This document shows positions 17,874 to 27,709 of a stretch of 64,000 nucleotides of DNA, one piece after another. The notes under the pieces are model-generated. The model saw nothing but the letters and a program-made list of their open reading frames with translations, searched no databases and was not told the origin of the DNA. Position numbers and translations under genes: made by a program. Positions within the stretch are counted from its first letter, which is position 1. Each line of letters opens with the position of its first letter. Location of the stretch: NCBI GenBank assembly GCA_964589855.1, contig CAZPVB010000001.1, forward strand, positions 1 through 64,000. Reading direction: 5' to 3'. The DNA comes from SKVR01 sp964589855. Lineage in GTDB: Bacteria > Bacteroidota > Bacteroidia > Bacteroidales > UBA7960.

Positions 17874-19154
17874 TTAGTCTTGTGGTTCGGTCAATTCCAT
17901 TTGAAAGACCGTATTGTATTTGCCGGGTAAAGGGAATGTATGATAAATGGGTGTATTCACATTGATGAAGAAGTTTCCTTCATCTTTATTTCCCCACCAT
18001 TCAGTTGCGGTTGGCGCTTCTGCTCCTGTTGACAACAGGGTAACCATTCGGGTTTTATCTGCAAATCCTTTCATATTGATATACCCTACTTTAGGAACCA
18101 TCCAGTGAAGAAAAAGCAGATTGTCCTTTTGTGTAAACCTCCCCCATTCTGGTGTTTCCATTTCGGTACCTCCGCATCCATATATGCTTTCGCCATTGAG
18201 TTTCATCCATTCGCCCACCTCTTTTAAAATGGCGACCGATTCAGGGGGTATGTTGCCTTTTGCATCGGGCCCGACATTAAGCAACAGATTTCCATTCTTA
18301 CTCACAATATCAACAAGGGTATGGATGACCAATGAAGGGGATTTCCAATTATTGTCATTTTGTGCATAACCCCAATTGTTGTTGAGTGTAAGGCATGTTT
18401 CCCAGCGTATCGGGTTTCCGAATTCATCTGTCAAATCCTTTTCAGGAACACCTTGCTCCGGGGTGTCGAAATCTCCGAGAAAGAAATCACGTCTGCCTAT
18501 TACTCCCCCACCCGATGCCTGAAGGCGGTTATTCAGGATTATTCCCGGTTGATTGTTTCGCACCATCTGTACCAGTTGTTGTGCCCTCCATTTCTCACCT
18601 GTCATATCGTCGTATGAAAAATCGAACCACATGATGTCGAGTTTACCATACCGGGTGGTCAGTTCCTTCACCTGCCCGTGCATGTAATCAAGATAATTAT
18701 CCCAGTTAATGGTTTCATTCCTGAATTCTTCCCTGCCCTTCATCGGGTGCATGGGATCGTTGTATTTGGGATAATCGGGATGATGCCAGTCAATGAGTGA
18801 ATAGTAGAGCCCAACTTTCAATCCTTCTGCCCTGAAGGCATTCAGAAATTCTTTCACAAGGTCACGGCCAATGGTTGTTCCGGTTGAATAATCGGTATAC
18901 TCACTGTCGAATAAGCAAAAACCATCGTGATGTTTGGCAGTCATCACCGCATATTTCATTCCTGCCTCCTTTGCCAGTCTGGCCCATTCTTTCATATCAC
19001 AATCAACGGGATCAAAGGCATCCACATATTTTTGGTAATCCTCGTTGGTGATTTTTTCAATGTTCTTTACCCATTCTCCTCTTGCAGGTACGGCATAAGC
19101 GCCAAAATGGATGAACATGCCAAACCTGGCCTCTGTCATCCATTGTGTTCTCTT
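17874..19154 (-). CDS. GH29 alpha-L-fucosidase, N-terminus lost in assembly gap
   Basis: About 427 residues visible; the 5' end lies inside the run of Ns. Seen first is RTQWMTEARFGMFIHFGAYAVP, the usual start of the GH29 barrel, so only a short N-terminal piece (and any signal peptide) is missing. Family signatures: KYAVMTAKHHDGFCLFDS, LKVGLYYSLIDWHHPDYP and the nucleophile motif IMWFDFSYDD (Asp codon at 18621-18623). C-terminal beta-sandwich about the last 100 residues. GH29 removes alpha-L-fucose with retention. Because the N-terminus is missing I cannot say whether it is secreted. The frame runs through the Ns into the MFS gene only by accident of the 100-base filler. Confidence 0.9.
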   Translation of the reverse strand, partial: KRTQWMTEARFGMFIHFGAYAVPARGEWVKNIEKITNEDYQKYVDAFDPVDCDMKEWARLAKEAGMKYAVMTAKHHDGFCLFDSEYTDYSTGTTIGRDLVKEFLNAFRAEGLKVGLYYSLIDWHHPDYPKYNDPMHPMKGREEFRNETINWDNYLDYMHGQVKELTTRYGKLDIMWFDFSYDDMTGEKWRAQQLVQMVRNNQPGIILNNRLQASGGGVIGRRDFFLGDFDTPEQGVPEKDLTDEFGNPIRWETCLTLNNNWGYAQNDNNWKSPSLVIHTLVDIVSKNGNLLLNVGPDAKGNIPPESVAILKEVGEWMKLNGESIYGCGGTEMETPEWGRFTQKDNLLFLHWMVPKVGYINMKGFADKTRMVTLLSTGAEAPTATEWWGNKDEGNFFINVNTPIYHTFPLPGKYNTVFQMELTEPQD

Positions 19155-19254
19155 NNNNNNNNNNNNNNNNNNNNNNNNNNNNNNNNNNNNNNNNNNNNNN
19201 NNNNNNNNNNNNNNNNNNNNNNNNNNNNNNNNNNNNNNNNNNNNNNNNNNNNNN
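19155..19254. other. Assembly gap of 100 Ns
   Basis: Exactly 100 unknown bases, the standard filler for a scaffold gap of unknown size. It removes the 3' end of the MFS gene and the 5' end of the GH29 gene. Since 100 Ns happen to keep frame, conceptual translation yields a false 838-residue fusion. Confidence 0.99.
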
Positions 19255-20390
19255 GCTATCAGAAAGGTTCGTTGTATGGATCCAAAATAATCGAAAAGTA
19301 TTCCGGCCATATTGGTACCGATAAGGTTGCCCAGGCCTGCCCCGGCAAAACCAAAGAGCATTTGCCCGGAAACCTTCATTCCTTTAGGTGCCAGGTTTCC
19401 TACCAGTGTAACTGCGCCCGCAATGAAGAGTCCGGCGGTTGCTCCATGAAGCCCCTGCACCAGGATTAGTGGCACAGCAGTGGTAACGATGGAGACCAAA
19501 AACCAGCGGATACCTGTAACAATCACTGCCATAAGGAGAATGGTTTCCAACCTTAATTTCCTTGACAACCAACCGAAAGCTAACAAAACGATCACTTCGA
19601 TGCCTGTTGCCATGCCGGCAGTCATGCCCAAAACAGACTGACTCATTCCCAGTTCCTGCACCAGTGGCCCCACAAACTGACCAAAAGGCGCCATACTGAT
19701 GTAATGAAACACAACCGCTATAAGAAAAATGGTAAACGACCTGTCCTGAAAGAAAACCTTTACTTCCTTTAATTTCAAACGCTCTTTTCTCTGGGGTTCT
19801 CTTTCGGTGATGGTAAGTGAAATAAGGAATACAACTGCAAAAGAGATGATAAGTACTACAAACAACCAGGGCGATTCGGGACCAAATCCCAGGAAATCCA
19901 TGACGATTCCAAAACCGGAAGCCGCGATGAACCACCCCAGTGCAGCCCACATCCTTATTTTACCATAATCTGATCCCTGCTCAGTTGCCTTGGCGGTTGC
20001 CATAGAGTCGGCAATGCCCATAATGGGCACCTGAAAGAAAGCATAAAAGAAATAAGCACCCAGCAACAAGGAGTATCCTATTCCTGGTGTAAGGAAAGGG
20101 ATCAGGGAAACAACGGTCATGAGCAGCAGAAAGCGCATTATGAGTGCCGGACGTTGGGTACGGTCGGCAATGACACCGAAAAGTAGCGGGGCTACAAATG
20201 CCAGTACAAAACCTACAGACATCAGCAGGGCAATCTGTTTCCCTGTGTAACCACTGGCACTCATATAGGCCGGCAGATAGGTGATGATGATCGCAAAACT
20301 GATATGGATGAAAAAGTAAAAACTTTTGATCATATCAAGTTTTTCCAGCCTTGGAAAAGTGAGAAACCGGGTACGGGCTATTCTATCCAT
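19255..20390 (-). CDS. MFS sugar/proton symporter, C-terminus lost in assembly gap
   Basis: About 378 residues visible of an inner-membrane transporter that would be about 400-420 long. Around ten or eleven hydrophobic segments can be seen, starting with KSFYFFIHISFAIIITYLPAYM. The loop between helices 2 and 3 has FGVIADRTQRP, the major-facilitator signature. The pattern is of the LacY/NupG-like group (MFS_1-like). It probably imports a mono- or oligosaccharide released by PUL1 enzymes into the cytosol, where the leaderless GH36-like, GH39 and GH94 proteins could act. Located 24 bp after beta-helix B1 on the same strand. Confidence 0.85.
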
Positions 20391-20414
20391 AATCAGAATG
20401 GTATAAACAATGGG

Positions 20415-22535
20415 TTAATCATTTATTAAAATAAGTGCAGTAAAAGGTTCCAGTGTGACTTCATCGCCCAACAAATTGCCATGAATATCATAATGATCTC
20501 TTACTGAGTTGTCTATTTTGAAAACCTTCTTCTCATAACTCTCATTGATAATCAAAGATGAATTCCGTGGTCTGGCCTCCGGATCATGTGGAGCCTGGTA
20601 ATGGGAGTTTTTATCCATACCGGTCTCCTGCTGCCATGCTTTCAGATCATATTCTTCCCAAACACGGTGGTTGTTGCGGAAAGATAACCGCATGACCGGG
20701 AAAGTGTAATACGAGCTGTAATAATAATTGCGATCGGTTTTAACGGGATTAAAGTTCTCACCGATGCGGCTTTCAATCAGCAGGGAGCGCTGTTCACGCT
20801 CGCGTGAAAACAGAATGTTGTCGTGTGCCGAGCATCCATAAAGCGTACCGGGCATAAAATACTCTGAAAAAGCCAGCCCGATGGTATTATCGAACACGGT
20901 GTTTTTATTGATGGTATGCTCCCTTGATTCATCATTGAGCAAAATACCCCACGTGGTGCCGGTAACCACGTTTTCTTCGATGGTAAATCCCACACACTTG
21001 TTATCGATATAAATACCATGTGCAAAACGGTGAAAATCGGGAGTTGCGACCACATTGCCTTTGGCATTGATCACGATGTTTTTGCGGATGACGGTATTCA
21101 GTGAATAGTCGTAGTCCTGCGCCCAGCTGTAAATCGAACCACCATCGTTCATAAACTGCAGGGAGTCTTTACAAACATTAAATTCGCATAAATGATTCCT
21201 GCCATCAATCCTGATACTGTGCAATCCGGTGTTCTCAATACGATTATGCCCCACATAGCAGTTTTTTGAGTCGAAGGTTTCGCCTTCCAGGCTTTTCCTG
21301 ACAGCAAGGGCAATCTCATTGATCCATGACTTATTCCCCGATTCACCCAGTTTGTCTTCCAGGAAGCTGATCAGAAATTTTTCATCGGCAAAGGGAAGAT
21401 CAACAAAAGGTTCGGTCTTCTGAATGACATCTGCAGGTATTTTTTCCGACAGGTTATCAAGGATATTCCTGGTGATAGCATACACCAGCTCCGTTTTCAG
21501 AATGGCGATGCCTGTGCCACTGTTCACCCCATCATACCCATATCCGGGTACCAGACCAACATCCCTGATCGTATTTCCGGATATCGTGCAATACTCACCA
21601 TCCAGGCATGCTATGCCGCGCCCTTTGATATCGCTCAGTTGATTGTTGGAGATGGTGATTTTCTTGCACCCCTTGTCCAGCGAAATACCATCCTGATGAA
21701 TGAAGGAAAAACTACAATCATTGATCCTGATGTTACTGGAGTTGGTTTCGCATAGTACACCTGCCAGATTATATTTTTCAAAATGAATATTTTCAATCAC
21801 AATGTGTCCGGCTCCCTGAATTCTTACTCCCGTTTCATGCACTACTGCCTCAATTAATTCTTTTTCCGTTGTATGCCCGGAAACCGGAATAAAATATAGC
21901 ATCCCGGTCTCTTTATCATAAAACCACTCACCTGGCTCGGTCATGAAATCCAGTTTATTATCAAGGAAATATCCGTAATCCTTATTACACTGGTAGATCA
22001 TTTGCTTTTCAAAGGTGAGTGTATCGCCCTGATGTTTTGCCACCTGTGCGATCTCATATTGCCAGTTTACAGCACGAATGCGCGCGGTAGCACCGGAGCA
22101 ATCCACATCATCCAGCAATAATTCCCGGTCTTTCAAACTGATCTTATCACCATCATCGATCCCGAAAAAGCCTTCGGAAGGATAGCGGGCAATGCGCATC
22201 CAGTGATCACCTGCAAAAACACCTTTTACCGGTTTATCAACCTTGCATTGCACAGCTCCTGACCCATAGGACTGGGTGTTGTGAATTCCACAGGCACCGG
22301 AAAGCACCGGGAAGTCACCTTCACCATAAGAACCGATTCTTATCGGGTTATCCTTCGTTCCGGATTGTTTGATAGAAATGATTCCGGTAAAATGATCGCC
22401 GGCTTTCAGATATATGCCATCACCAGGCATTAAGTCAACAGAATCCAATTTTTCCAAACCCTTCCAGGAAGTACCCGGAGAAAGCCCATCGTTACGATCA
22501 TTACCGGAATTTGAAAAATAATAATTAACAGGCAT
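20415..22535 (-). CDS. Beta-helix B1: leaderless right-handed beta-helix protein
   Basis: 706 residues that begin directly with the cap (VNYYFSNSGNDRNDGLSPGT) and have no signal peptide; an in-frame TAG lies ten codons upstream of the ATG, so no leader was missed. Cap motifs LMPGDGIYLKAGDHFTG and IRIGSYGEGDFPVLSGA, an IARYPSEGF segment, then helical repeats with Asn-rich turns to about residue 600. It is a paralogue of beta-helix B2 (58843-60864), sharing GYGYDGVNSGTGI and the FMNDGGSIYSW region. Predicted cytosolic. Family resembles GH141-like or DUF1565-type beta-helix proteins; catalytic role unproven. Its start lies inside the end of the small ORF at 22525-22671. Confidence 0.75.
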   Translation of the reverse strand: MPVNYYFSNSGNDRNDGLSPGTSWKGLEKLDSVDLMPGDGIYLKAGDHFTGIISIKQSGTKDNPIRIGSYGEGDFPVLSGACGIHNTQSYGSGAVQCKVDKPVKGVFAGDHWMRIARYPSEGFFGIDDGDKISLKDRELLLDDVDCSGATARIRAVNWQYEIAQVAKHQGDTLTFEKQMIYQCNKDYGYFLDNKLDFMTEPGEWFYDKETGMLYFIPVSGHTTEKELIEAVVHETGVRIQGAGHIVIENIHFEKYNLAGVLCETNSSNIRINDCSFSFIHQDGISLDKGCKKITISNNQLSDIKGRGIACLDGEYCTISGNTIRDVGLVPGYGYDGVNSGTGIAILKTELVYAITRNILDNLSEKIPADVIQKTEPFVDLPFADEKFLISFLEDKLGESGNKSWINEIALAVRKSLEGETFDSKNCYVGHNRIENTGLHSIRIDGRNHLCEFNVCKDSLQFMNDGGSIYSWAQDYDYSLNTVIRKNIVINAKGNVVATPDFHRFAHGIYIDNKCVGFTIEENVVTGTTWGILLNDESREHTINKNTVFDNTIGLAFSEYFMPGTLYGCSAHDNILFSREREQRSLLIESRIGENFNPVKTDRNYYYSSYYTFPVMRLSFRNNHRVWEEYDLKAWQQETGMDKNSHYQAPHDPEARPRNSSLIINESYEKKVFKIDNSVRDHYDIHGNLLGDEVTLEPFTALILIND

Positions 22536-22671
22536 GCTTATATTTATTATTAAATGTGTCTAATCTCTCCTTTAAGCAGTCATTCACCAGTTTTAATTTC
22601 AAGCTTTTCTCTCTCAGATCTTCACTTTTCCTTCTCAAATCCTCACTCTTTAACATCAAAAGCTTTCTCAT
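22525..22671 (-). CDS. Small ORF (48 residues) with heptad repeat
   Basis: ATG at 22671 to TAA at 22525-22527 fills almost the whole gap between the symporter stop (22706) and beta-helix B1, and overlaps the B1 start by 11 bp. The peptide is highly charged and helical, with a tandem 7-residue repeat (KSEDLRRKSEDLREKS) encoded by a 21-bp direct repeat (about 22612-22652), as in a short coiled coil. Upstream sequence has only a weak AGAG ribosome site. Position and overlap favour translation and coupling to B1; low complexity argues for caution. Not recognised. Confidence 0.4.
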   Translation of the reverse strand: MRKLLMLKSEDLRRKSEDLREKSLKLKLVNDCLKERLDTFNNKYKHAC

Positions 22672-22705
22672 ATCTCTATAGTTTTTTTATCTAAATTTCG
22701 TTAGA

Positions 22706-24298
22706 TCATAATCCCATGTACCATTCCCACAAAAACATTACAGATATCCATGTCAAAGGCAAAAGAATAGCCCATAACCATAGTTTTGGCCAGGATTTGA
22801 GGCCCACAAAAGGTCCTTTTACATCCTCTAATGTCCATATGGTAAGATTGATAAGTTTTGAAGTTTCGGTTGGTTTTTCCAGAAAACTAAGAGCGTACCC
22901 AAGCACCACCGTAACAGAAAAAGAAAGTGTACCAATAAATGCAAAATTAAGATCAGTGGCGATATCAAGAGCAAAAGACAGAACAAGTCCTGTAAGCATG
23001 CTTCCAAAAGCAGCCCAGGAGGTGGTCCGTTTGAAAAATATCCCCAGCACAAAGAGTGCAATGATTACTCCCATTACATTTCCAAGGAAACCCTGCACTA
23101 ATTCCATTGCCGACTGCGCACCCAGAAACAGGGGTACAAAGAGAAAGATCAGCACTACCACGCCAAGTTCTATAATTCGAATGTATTTTTTGGATTGTTT
23201 TTCGGTTAGATTTTTTTTGAAAAACCTGAAATAGATATCCTGCGCAAACAATGAACTGGACGATGAGATCAGTCCATCTACGGTAGAGAGCAGTGCTGCC
23301 ATGATCCCTGCTATGAGCAAACCTCTGATTCCAACAGGAAAATACTCAAACATCATCAGAATAAAAGCTTTATCAGGAAGGATATCCGGCATTTTTACAC
23401 GCATAGCTGCACCTGCAAGGTAGGCCATAAACATGAGTATTGCATTAAAGATGCCCGCAAATACCAGAGCTTTTTGTGCATGAGATTCATCTTTAGATGC
23501 AAGTATGCGTTGTGCCATGCTAAAATTGCAAACGATCCATGAAAGGGAAGCGATAATGGCATAGGTGAGTACCGCCGGCATAGGAAAAAATGCTTTGGTT
23601 CTGATATCAAAATCTGCAGGGGGTACAAGGCTGTTGAAGCGGTTTCCTGTAAGCCCGGTGAGATCGAGCGCACGTATTCCCTCAAATCCTCCCAAAAGAA
23701 TGAACCCGGTAATACCCATTACAAATATGGTTATCAAAAGAAATATGGCTTGAATGATATCCATTTTCAGCATGGTTTTAAGACCGCCATACATAACATA
23801 GAAACCTGCTATGCAAGCAATAAGGGTGACATTAATCCAAAAATTCCAACCAAGGAGCTCTTCAAGCAAAAGTCCACCCAGGTATACTGCGTAAGTAAGA
23901 AAAGCGATGATGGTTGATATCATTATTACAGAAAAGAAGGCGCGGGTCATAACGTTAAACCTCTTTTCAAGATATTCTGGAGTGGTAATGATCTTTGAAC
24001 GCCAGTAAATGGCAACAAAAAACATGGAAGCAAACCAGCCTGATATCCAAAAGTTTACTCCATTCCATTGAATAACATAAAACCCATGGATAAAACTAAG
24101 GGCAGCAGTACCCATGATGCCGGGATCTACAAACATGGCAATAAGCGTAAGACCCGTCTGATGCCATTTCATATGCCGCCCACCGGTTAAAAATTCATGA
24201 GAACTGCTCTGTGAGTTTTTTCTACTGATATAAAAACCAATTACAAAAACAATGATAAAATATCCGAGTACAATAAAGGAATCTATCAGGTTATTCAT
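22706..24298 (-). CDS. Sodium:solute symporter (SSS family)
   Basis: 530 residues with about 13 membrane helices, starting with LIDSFIVLGYFIIVFVIGFYIS. Family features: SHEFLTGGRHMKWHQTGLTLIAMFVDPGIMG in helix 1-2 region, RFNVMTRAFFSVIMI and the conserved ALLSTVDGLISSSSSLFAQDIY segment. SSS proteins of polysaccharide loci use the sodium gradient to import monosaccharides or uronates. In PUL1, between GH39 (61 bp away) and the small ORF/beta-helix B1, it is the second inner-membrane importer besides the MFS protein. Substrate cannot be read from sequence. Confidence 0.92.
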   Translation of the reverse strand: MNNLIDSFIVLGYFIIVFVIGFYISRKNSQSSSHEFLTGGRHMKWHQTGLTLIAMFVDPGIMGTAALSFIHGFYVIQWNGVNFWISGWFASMFFVAIYWRSKIITTPEYLEKRFNVMTRAFFSVIMISTIIAFLTYAVYLGGLLLEELLGWNFWINVTLIACIAGFYVMYGGLKTMLKMDIIQAIFLLITIFVMGITGFILLGGFEGIRALDLTGLTGNRFNSLVPPADFDIRTKAFFPMPAVLTYAIIASLSWIVCNFSMAQRILASKDESHAQKALVFAGIFNAILMFMAYLAGAAMRVKMPDILPDKAFILMMFEYFPVGIRGLLIAGIMAALLSTVDGLISSSSSLFAQDIYFRFFKKNLTEKQSKKYIRIIELGVVVLIFLFVPLFLGAQSAMELVQGFLGNVMGVIIALFVLGIFFKRTTSWAAFGSMLTGLVLSFALDIATDLNFAFIGTLSFSVTVVLGYALSFLEKPTETSKLINLTIWTLEDVKGPFVGLKSWPKLWLWAILLPLTWISVMFLWEWYMGL

Positions 24299-24359
24299 TT
24301 TCTGCGAGTTAGTTTAGTTATGTACCATGTTTTTTACTATGTACAATTGAATATTTATT

Positions 24360-25883
24360 TTAAGGATGCATATCTATTTTCACCAGTGTGATACCTGGTG
24401 TGGAAATATCAAATTGCAACAGGGATGTGTCTGACTCCTCATTTTTTAAAACAAAACCGGAATCATCAACAGATAGTCTGTTCAATTCTTTCCAATGTTT
24501 TCTTTCGTCATATTTCAGGTAATCAGGGGCGCCTCTTCTTTCCCATTCATTCATGATGCTGTTATCCTCCTTGCTTACCCTGATTAGTTGTATGTTCTCT
24601 TTATTGATATTGCTGTTAGCAGGAAGATCAATGCTTACACGCAACTTCTCTGATGCGTCTTCGGGCTGATAATCATGATTATAGCTATAAACCAAAACAG
24701 ACAATCTCCCATCATCTTCTGTTACAATGGCATCAACTTGTTGATCTTTAGAGTTTGTTTCTGTTTCTATTCGCCTATTCCCAAGCTGGCAGAGCAGCTG
24801 ATGGGCAAAATAAGATGGTTTTTTCAACCCCTGAAGGTTTACCATGCCATAATTTCCATGGAATGTTTCGGCACCATACCCTAATTGATTGTAAATATCA
24901 GACAGGCACCAGTAGGCAAAATAGGTTGCTTCCTGAGATGCTTCCGATAAGGTTTTTACAATGAATGCAGCTTCATTGGCAGTCTCTCTCAAAGGATCAT
25001 AAGGAAACCATGATCTGCCCCATTCGTTCCAGTGTATCTCGCCCTGGAAATTGTATTCATTGACAATTTCTTTCACCCCCCTAATCACACCGCTAATGAA
25101 GTTGGGCGATCTGTTTACCTTATCCTGCTGTGGGCCTGCAAAAGGAGATAAAGCGGCATACTCACTGTCGTTGTTGTAAATATGACCGATCAGGTAATCG
25201 GGCATGCAGTTATTTTTTCGGGAAAAGTCAAGAAACTCGGGTATCCATTCTGCACGTGCAGTGGAAGGTCCACCTATCCTGTAATCAGAATCCACCTTCC
25301 TGATAGCATTCCAGGTTGTTTTCCAGAGCTGGAAAAAGTCCTCCTTGTTACCGCCAAAAAATGCTCCCAGGTTGGGTTCATTCCACACTTCGTAGTACCA
25401 GTTTTTCAAGCGGGCTTTGCCATATCTGAACTCATTGTGCTTCAGTGTGGCGGTCACAAGATCAGCCCAATCATTGTAAGAACGTGGCAAGGAAACATTG
25501 TTGCGAGTATCAAAAACCGTTTGCCCGGATGAAGCCAATGCTGCAGGCATAAAGGCAGTTGTAAACATCGGATTGATTCCGATATCCATCAATTCATCAA
25601 AGATGTAATCAATGTATTGCCAGTTTATCCTTGTATCTCCTTCCTTATGGTCTTTGAAGTTTTTGGGGTCGCGTCCCATCACAAAAAGGTTATCATCAAA
25701 GAGTCCGACTGCCCTGATATGGTCAACGCCTATTTCCCTGTGTGCAGCATCCAATTGATCGAGACAGTCTTTTCTGCCCATCCACCTCATCTGGTCAATA
25801 TTTCCCAGACCTTTCCATGTATGATTGAAATACTGCGATGCCTTATGATATTTAGGTTTGATGAGCAGTTGAGATCTATTCAT
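24360..25883 (-). CDS. GH39-type glycoside hydrolase
   Basis: 507 residues without signal peptide, presumably cytosolic. A (beta/alpha)8 barrel of clan A: acid/base E169 in NWYYEVWNEPNLG and nucleophile E287 in GEIHWNEWGRSW, which together with RAVGLFDDN near residue 60 fit GH39. Residues about 385-507 form a C-terminal beta-sandwich. GH39 holds beta-xylosidases, alpha-L-iduronidases and related enzymes, so the target may be a xylose, uronate or similar residue in the glycan; this is not decided by the sequence. Gap of 29 bp to beta-helix A1 upstream: same operon. Confidence 0.85.
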   Translation of the reverse strand: MNRSQLLIKPKYHKASQYFNHTWKGLGNIDQMRWMGRKDCLDQLDAAHREIGVDHIRAVGLFDDNLFVMGRDPKNFKDHKEGDTRINWQYIDYIFDELMDIGINPMFTTAFMPAALASSGQTVFDTRNNVSLPRSYNDWADLVTATLKHNEFRYGKARLKNWYYEVWNEPNLGAFFGGNKEDFFQLWKTTWNAIRKVDSDYRIGGPSTARAEWIPEFLDFSRKNNCMPDYLIGHIYNNDSEYAALSPFAGPQQDKVNRSPNFISGVIRGVKEIVNEYNFQGEIHWNEWGRSWFPYDPLRETANEAAFIVKTLSEASQEATYFAYWCLSDIYNQLGYGAETFHGNYGMVNLQGLKKPSYFAHQLLCQLGNRRIETETNSKDQQVDAIVTEDDGRLSVLVYSYNHDYQPEDASEKLRVSIDLPANSNINKENIQLIRVSKEDNSIMNEWERRGAPDYLKYDERKHWKELNRLSVDDSGFVLKNEESDTSLLQFDISTPGITLVKIDMHP

Positions 25884-25912
25884 AAAAGTAAATTCTATTT
25901 AAAAGTTCTACA

Positions 25913-27565
25913 CTAATCGTTTGACTTAATTTCATCAATATCAGTACTGGATTGACCGACGAAGGGATCTGTAAATTCCCAGGTTGAGTTTTGATCCTGA
26001 CCGGTCTTTTTTTTCCACTTTTTAAAGTTCAGTTGTCCTCCTTGCATCTGCTTTCCGTCAGGAAACTGCTGTTTATTTGAAGGATGATAATAAATGTTGT
26101 TATCGGCTTCAATTGTAGTGATAAAATCGGTGGAAGCCCATGTTGATGGTTTATCAGGATTATTGTACTCAAAGAAGTTGAATAGGGTTTGATGTTCTTC
26201 TGTGGCAATTATGTGGTTATTGATTAGTGTCCAGTTTTCACTGTTTATTTCCCAGTTATCATCTTCTTTTACTATTCGGCCATCCTGCCCAAGACTAATT
26301 TGTCGATCATTGCCATATATAACTGAATTATTTATACTTACATTTGAATGACCATATCCTTTGATGCCAATATCATTGTTTTTGATGACGCAATTTTCTA
26401 TCATGCCGGGTTTGCGGCTACCCTCTAACATAATACCAGATTCCTGGTTATTTTCAATCAGTGAATTTTTAATTACATAATCTTTATTATCCCAGTCAAA
26501 CCATATTGCATGGCAATAATTATTGAATACTTTCAGATTTTCGAGAATAAAATTACTGTTCCCCCCAAAAACTTTAATACCAGCGGCATCATGGGCAATA
26601 ATCCTGGGTGCATTGGCCCGCCAGTTGTTTCCGTATATTTCAATATCTTTAATATGTACATTCACCCCGTTCCATGAACCCATACCTCTTTCTCCGTTAT
26701 GGCGAATTATGATATCATTCACCCTCACATTTTTGCATTTCTCCAGTTCCAGGCCCACACCATTGTTCCATTGAAAAATGCAATCTTCAATAATAAGATT
26801 TTCGGTCTCAAAAATGGTGAGTGCGTCCTGGTGCATCGTATTGGCGGTATGTTGAAAAACCAATCCCTTTAGGACCAGTCCTTCTCCATTGTGCACTGTT
26901 GCCCTTACCAGACTGCCATTTCGCCCCAGATCATAAATATCATATCCTCTGCAGGCAACCTCTACCAAAGAGTTTTCAGGATCAATTCCTGCATCAGGTT
27001 TTAAAAATATCTTGTTGTTTTCCTCATCAACGAAAAAAGAATTCCCGGCAAGATCACTTTTATTCAGTACCTGTTTTACAGGTTCTCCGTTTATAAAAAT
27101 CATCTCCCTTCGGCGTTGATACTGACTAAGATTGCAAGGTCCGAAACAGAAATCTGAGTCATCAAATAAGCCCCAATCATAAAACCAGTCGTGGGAATAC
27201 AGTCCGTCCTCCTTTACCCAGTTTTTAAACTCATCGCTACCGGTAATGAATACCTCACCAGGGGTTTCTGCTTCCAGTATCAATAGTTGATTTGTATTTA
27301 TATCAAGGTAAGACCGGTAGTGACCCGCGGACAGGATGATTCTGGAAGGAATATTTTTAGACCGCTCTATTGCGTATTGAAGTGTTAAAAGTGGTTTATC
27401 CGGCATTGTTCCTGCATTCCAATCGCATGCCTCAGGGTGTTGATTGTTTACATAAAGGGTAAGTTCTGCCTTATCGAAATCAATTTCAGCGAATCCATAA
27501 GCATAGGAACAAAGAATAAACAAGGTAACAGAAACAGTAAAACTCTTTAAGGTTGTTACTTTCAT
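25913..27565 (-). CDS. Beta-helix A1: secreted right-handed beta-helix protein
   Basis: 550 residues with signal peptide (SFTVSVTLFILCSYAYG) and no T9SS tail or lipobox, so periplasmic by prediction. Begins with a cap (PLLTLQYAIERSKNIPSRII, LSAGHYRSYLD), then a family-specific block DDSDFCFGPCNLSQYQRRRE (about residues 136-155) and regular helical coils with QHTANTMHQDA and RHNGERGMG. Closely related along its whole length to the N-terminal 500 residues of beta-helix A2 (56718-58850). No CAZy family is recognised; the conserved Cys pair, His and charged patch make it a candidate lyase or glycosidase. Follows the SusCD-lipoprotein block after a 242-bp gap that holds a perfect palindrome. Confidence 0.75.
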   Translation of the reverse strand: MKVTTLKSFTVSVTLFILCSYAYGFAEIDFDKAELTLYVNNQHPEACDWNAGTMPDKPLLTLQYAIERSKNIPSRIILSAGHYRSYLDINTNQLLILEAETPGEVFITGSDEFKNWVKEDGLYSHDWFYDWGLFDDSDFCFGPCNLSQYQRRREMIFINGEPVKQVLNKSDLAGNSFFVDEENNKIFLKPDAGIDPENSLVEVACRGYDIYDLGRNGSLVRATVHNGEGLVLKGLVFQHTANTMHQDALTIFETENLIIEDCIFQWNNGVGLELEKCKNVRVNDIIIRHNGERGMGSWNGVNVHIKDIEIYGNNWRANAPRIIAHDAAGIKVFGGNSNFILENLKVFNNYCHAIWFDWDNKDYVIKNSLIENNQESGIMLEGSRKPGMIENCVIKNNDIGIKGYGHSNVSINNSVIYGNDRQISLGQDGRIVKEDDNWEINSENWTLINNHIIATEEHQTLFNFFEYNNPDKPSTWASTDFITTIEADNNIYYHPSNKQQFPDGKQMQGGQLNFKKWKKKTGQDQNSTWEFTDPFVGQSSTDIDEIKSND

Positions 27566-27709
27566 TGTGATTGAATTTATTTGGGCAAAGTTTCTCTTGC
27601 GGACTTAAAAGCCCTTGCTGATTATTTTCAGTAAAAGTTGAAGTGGATTTTAATTATTTGTCGTTATCCCCGGATAAACGAATTAAAAGTTTTGGTAGTG
27701 ATGGTAGTA

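Noticed and set aside
17874..20390. An apparent 838-residue transporter-fucosidase fusion
   Set aside because: The frame only continues because of 100 unknown bases; the two halves are complete families in themselves and were annotated as two truncated genes.
22591..22652. 21-bp direct repeats as a further HTCS operator before beta-helix B1
   Set aside because: Sequence does not match CGGAC-N4-AGAACA, and the repeat is better explained as the heptad code of the small ORF.
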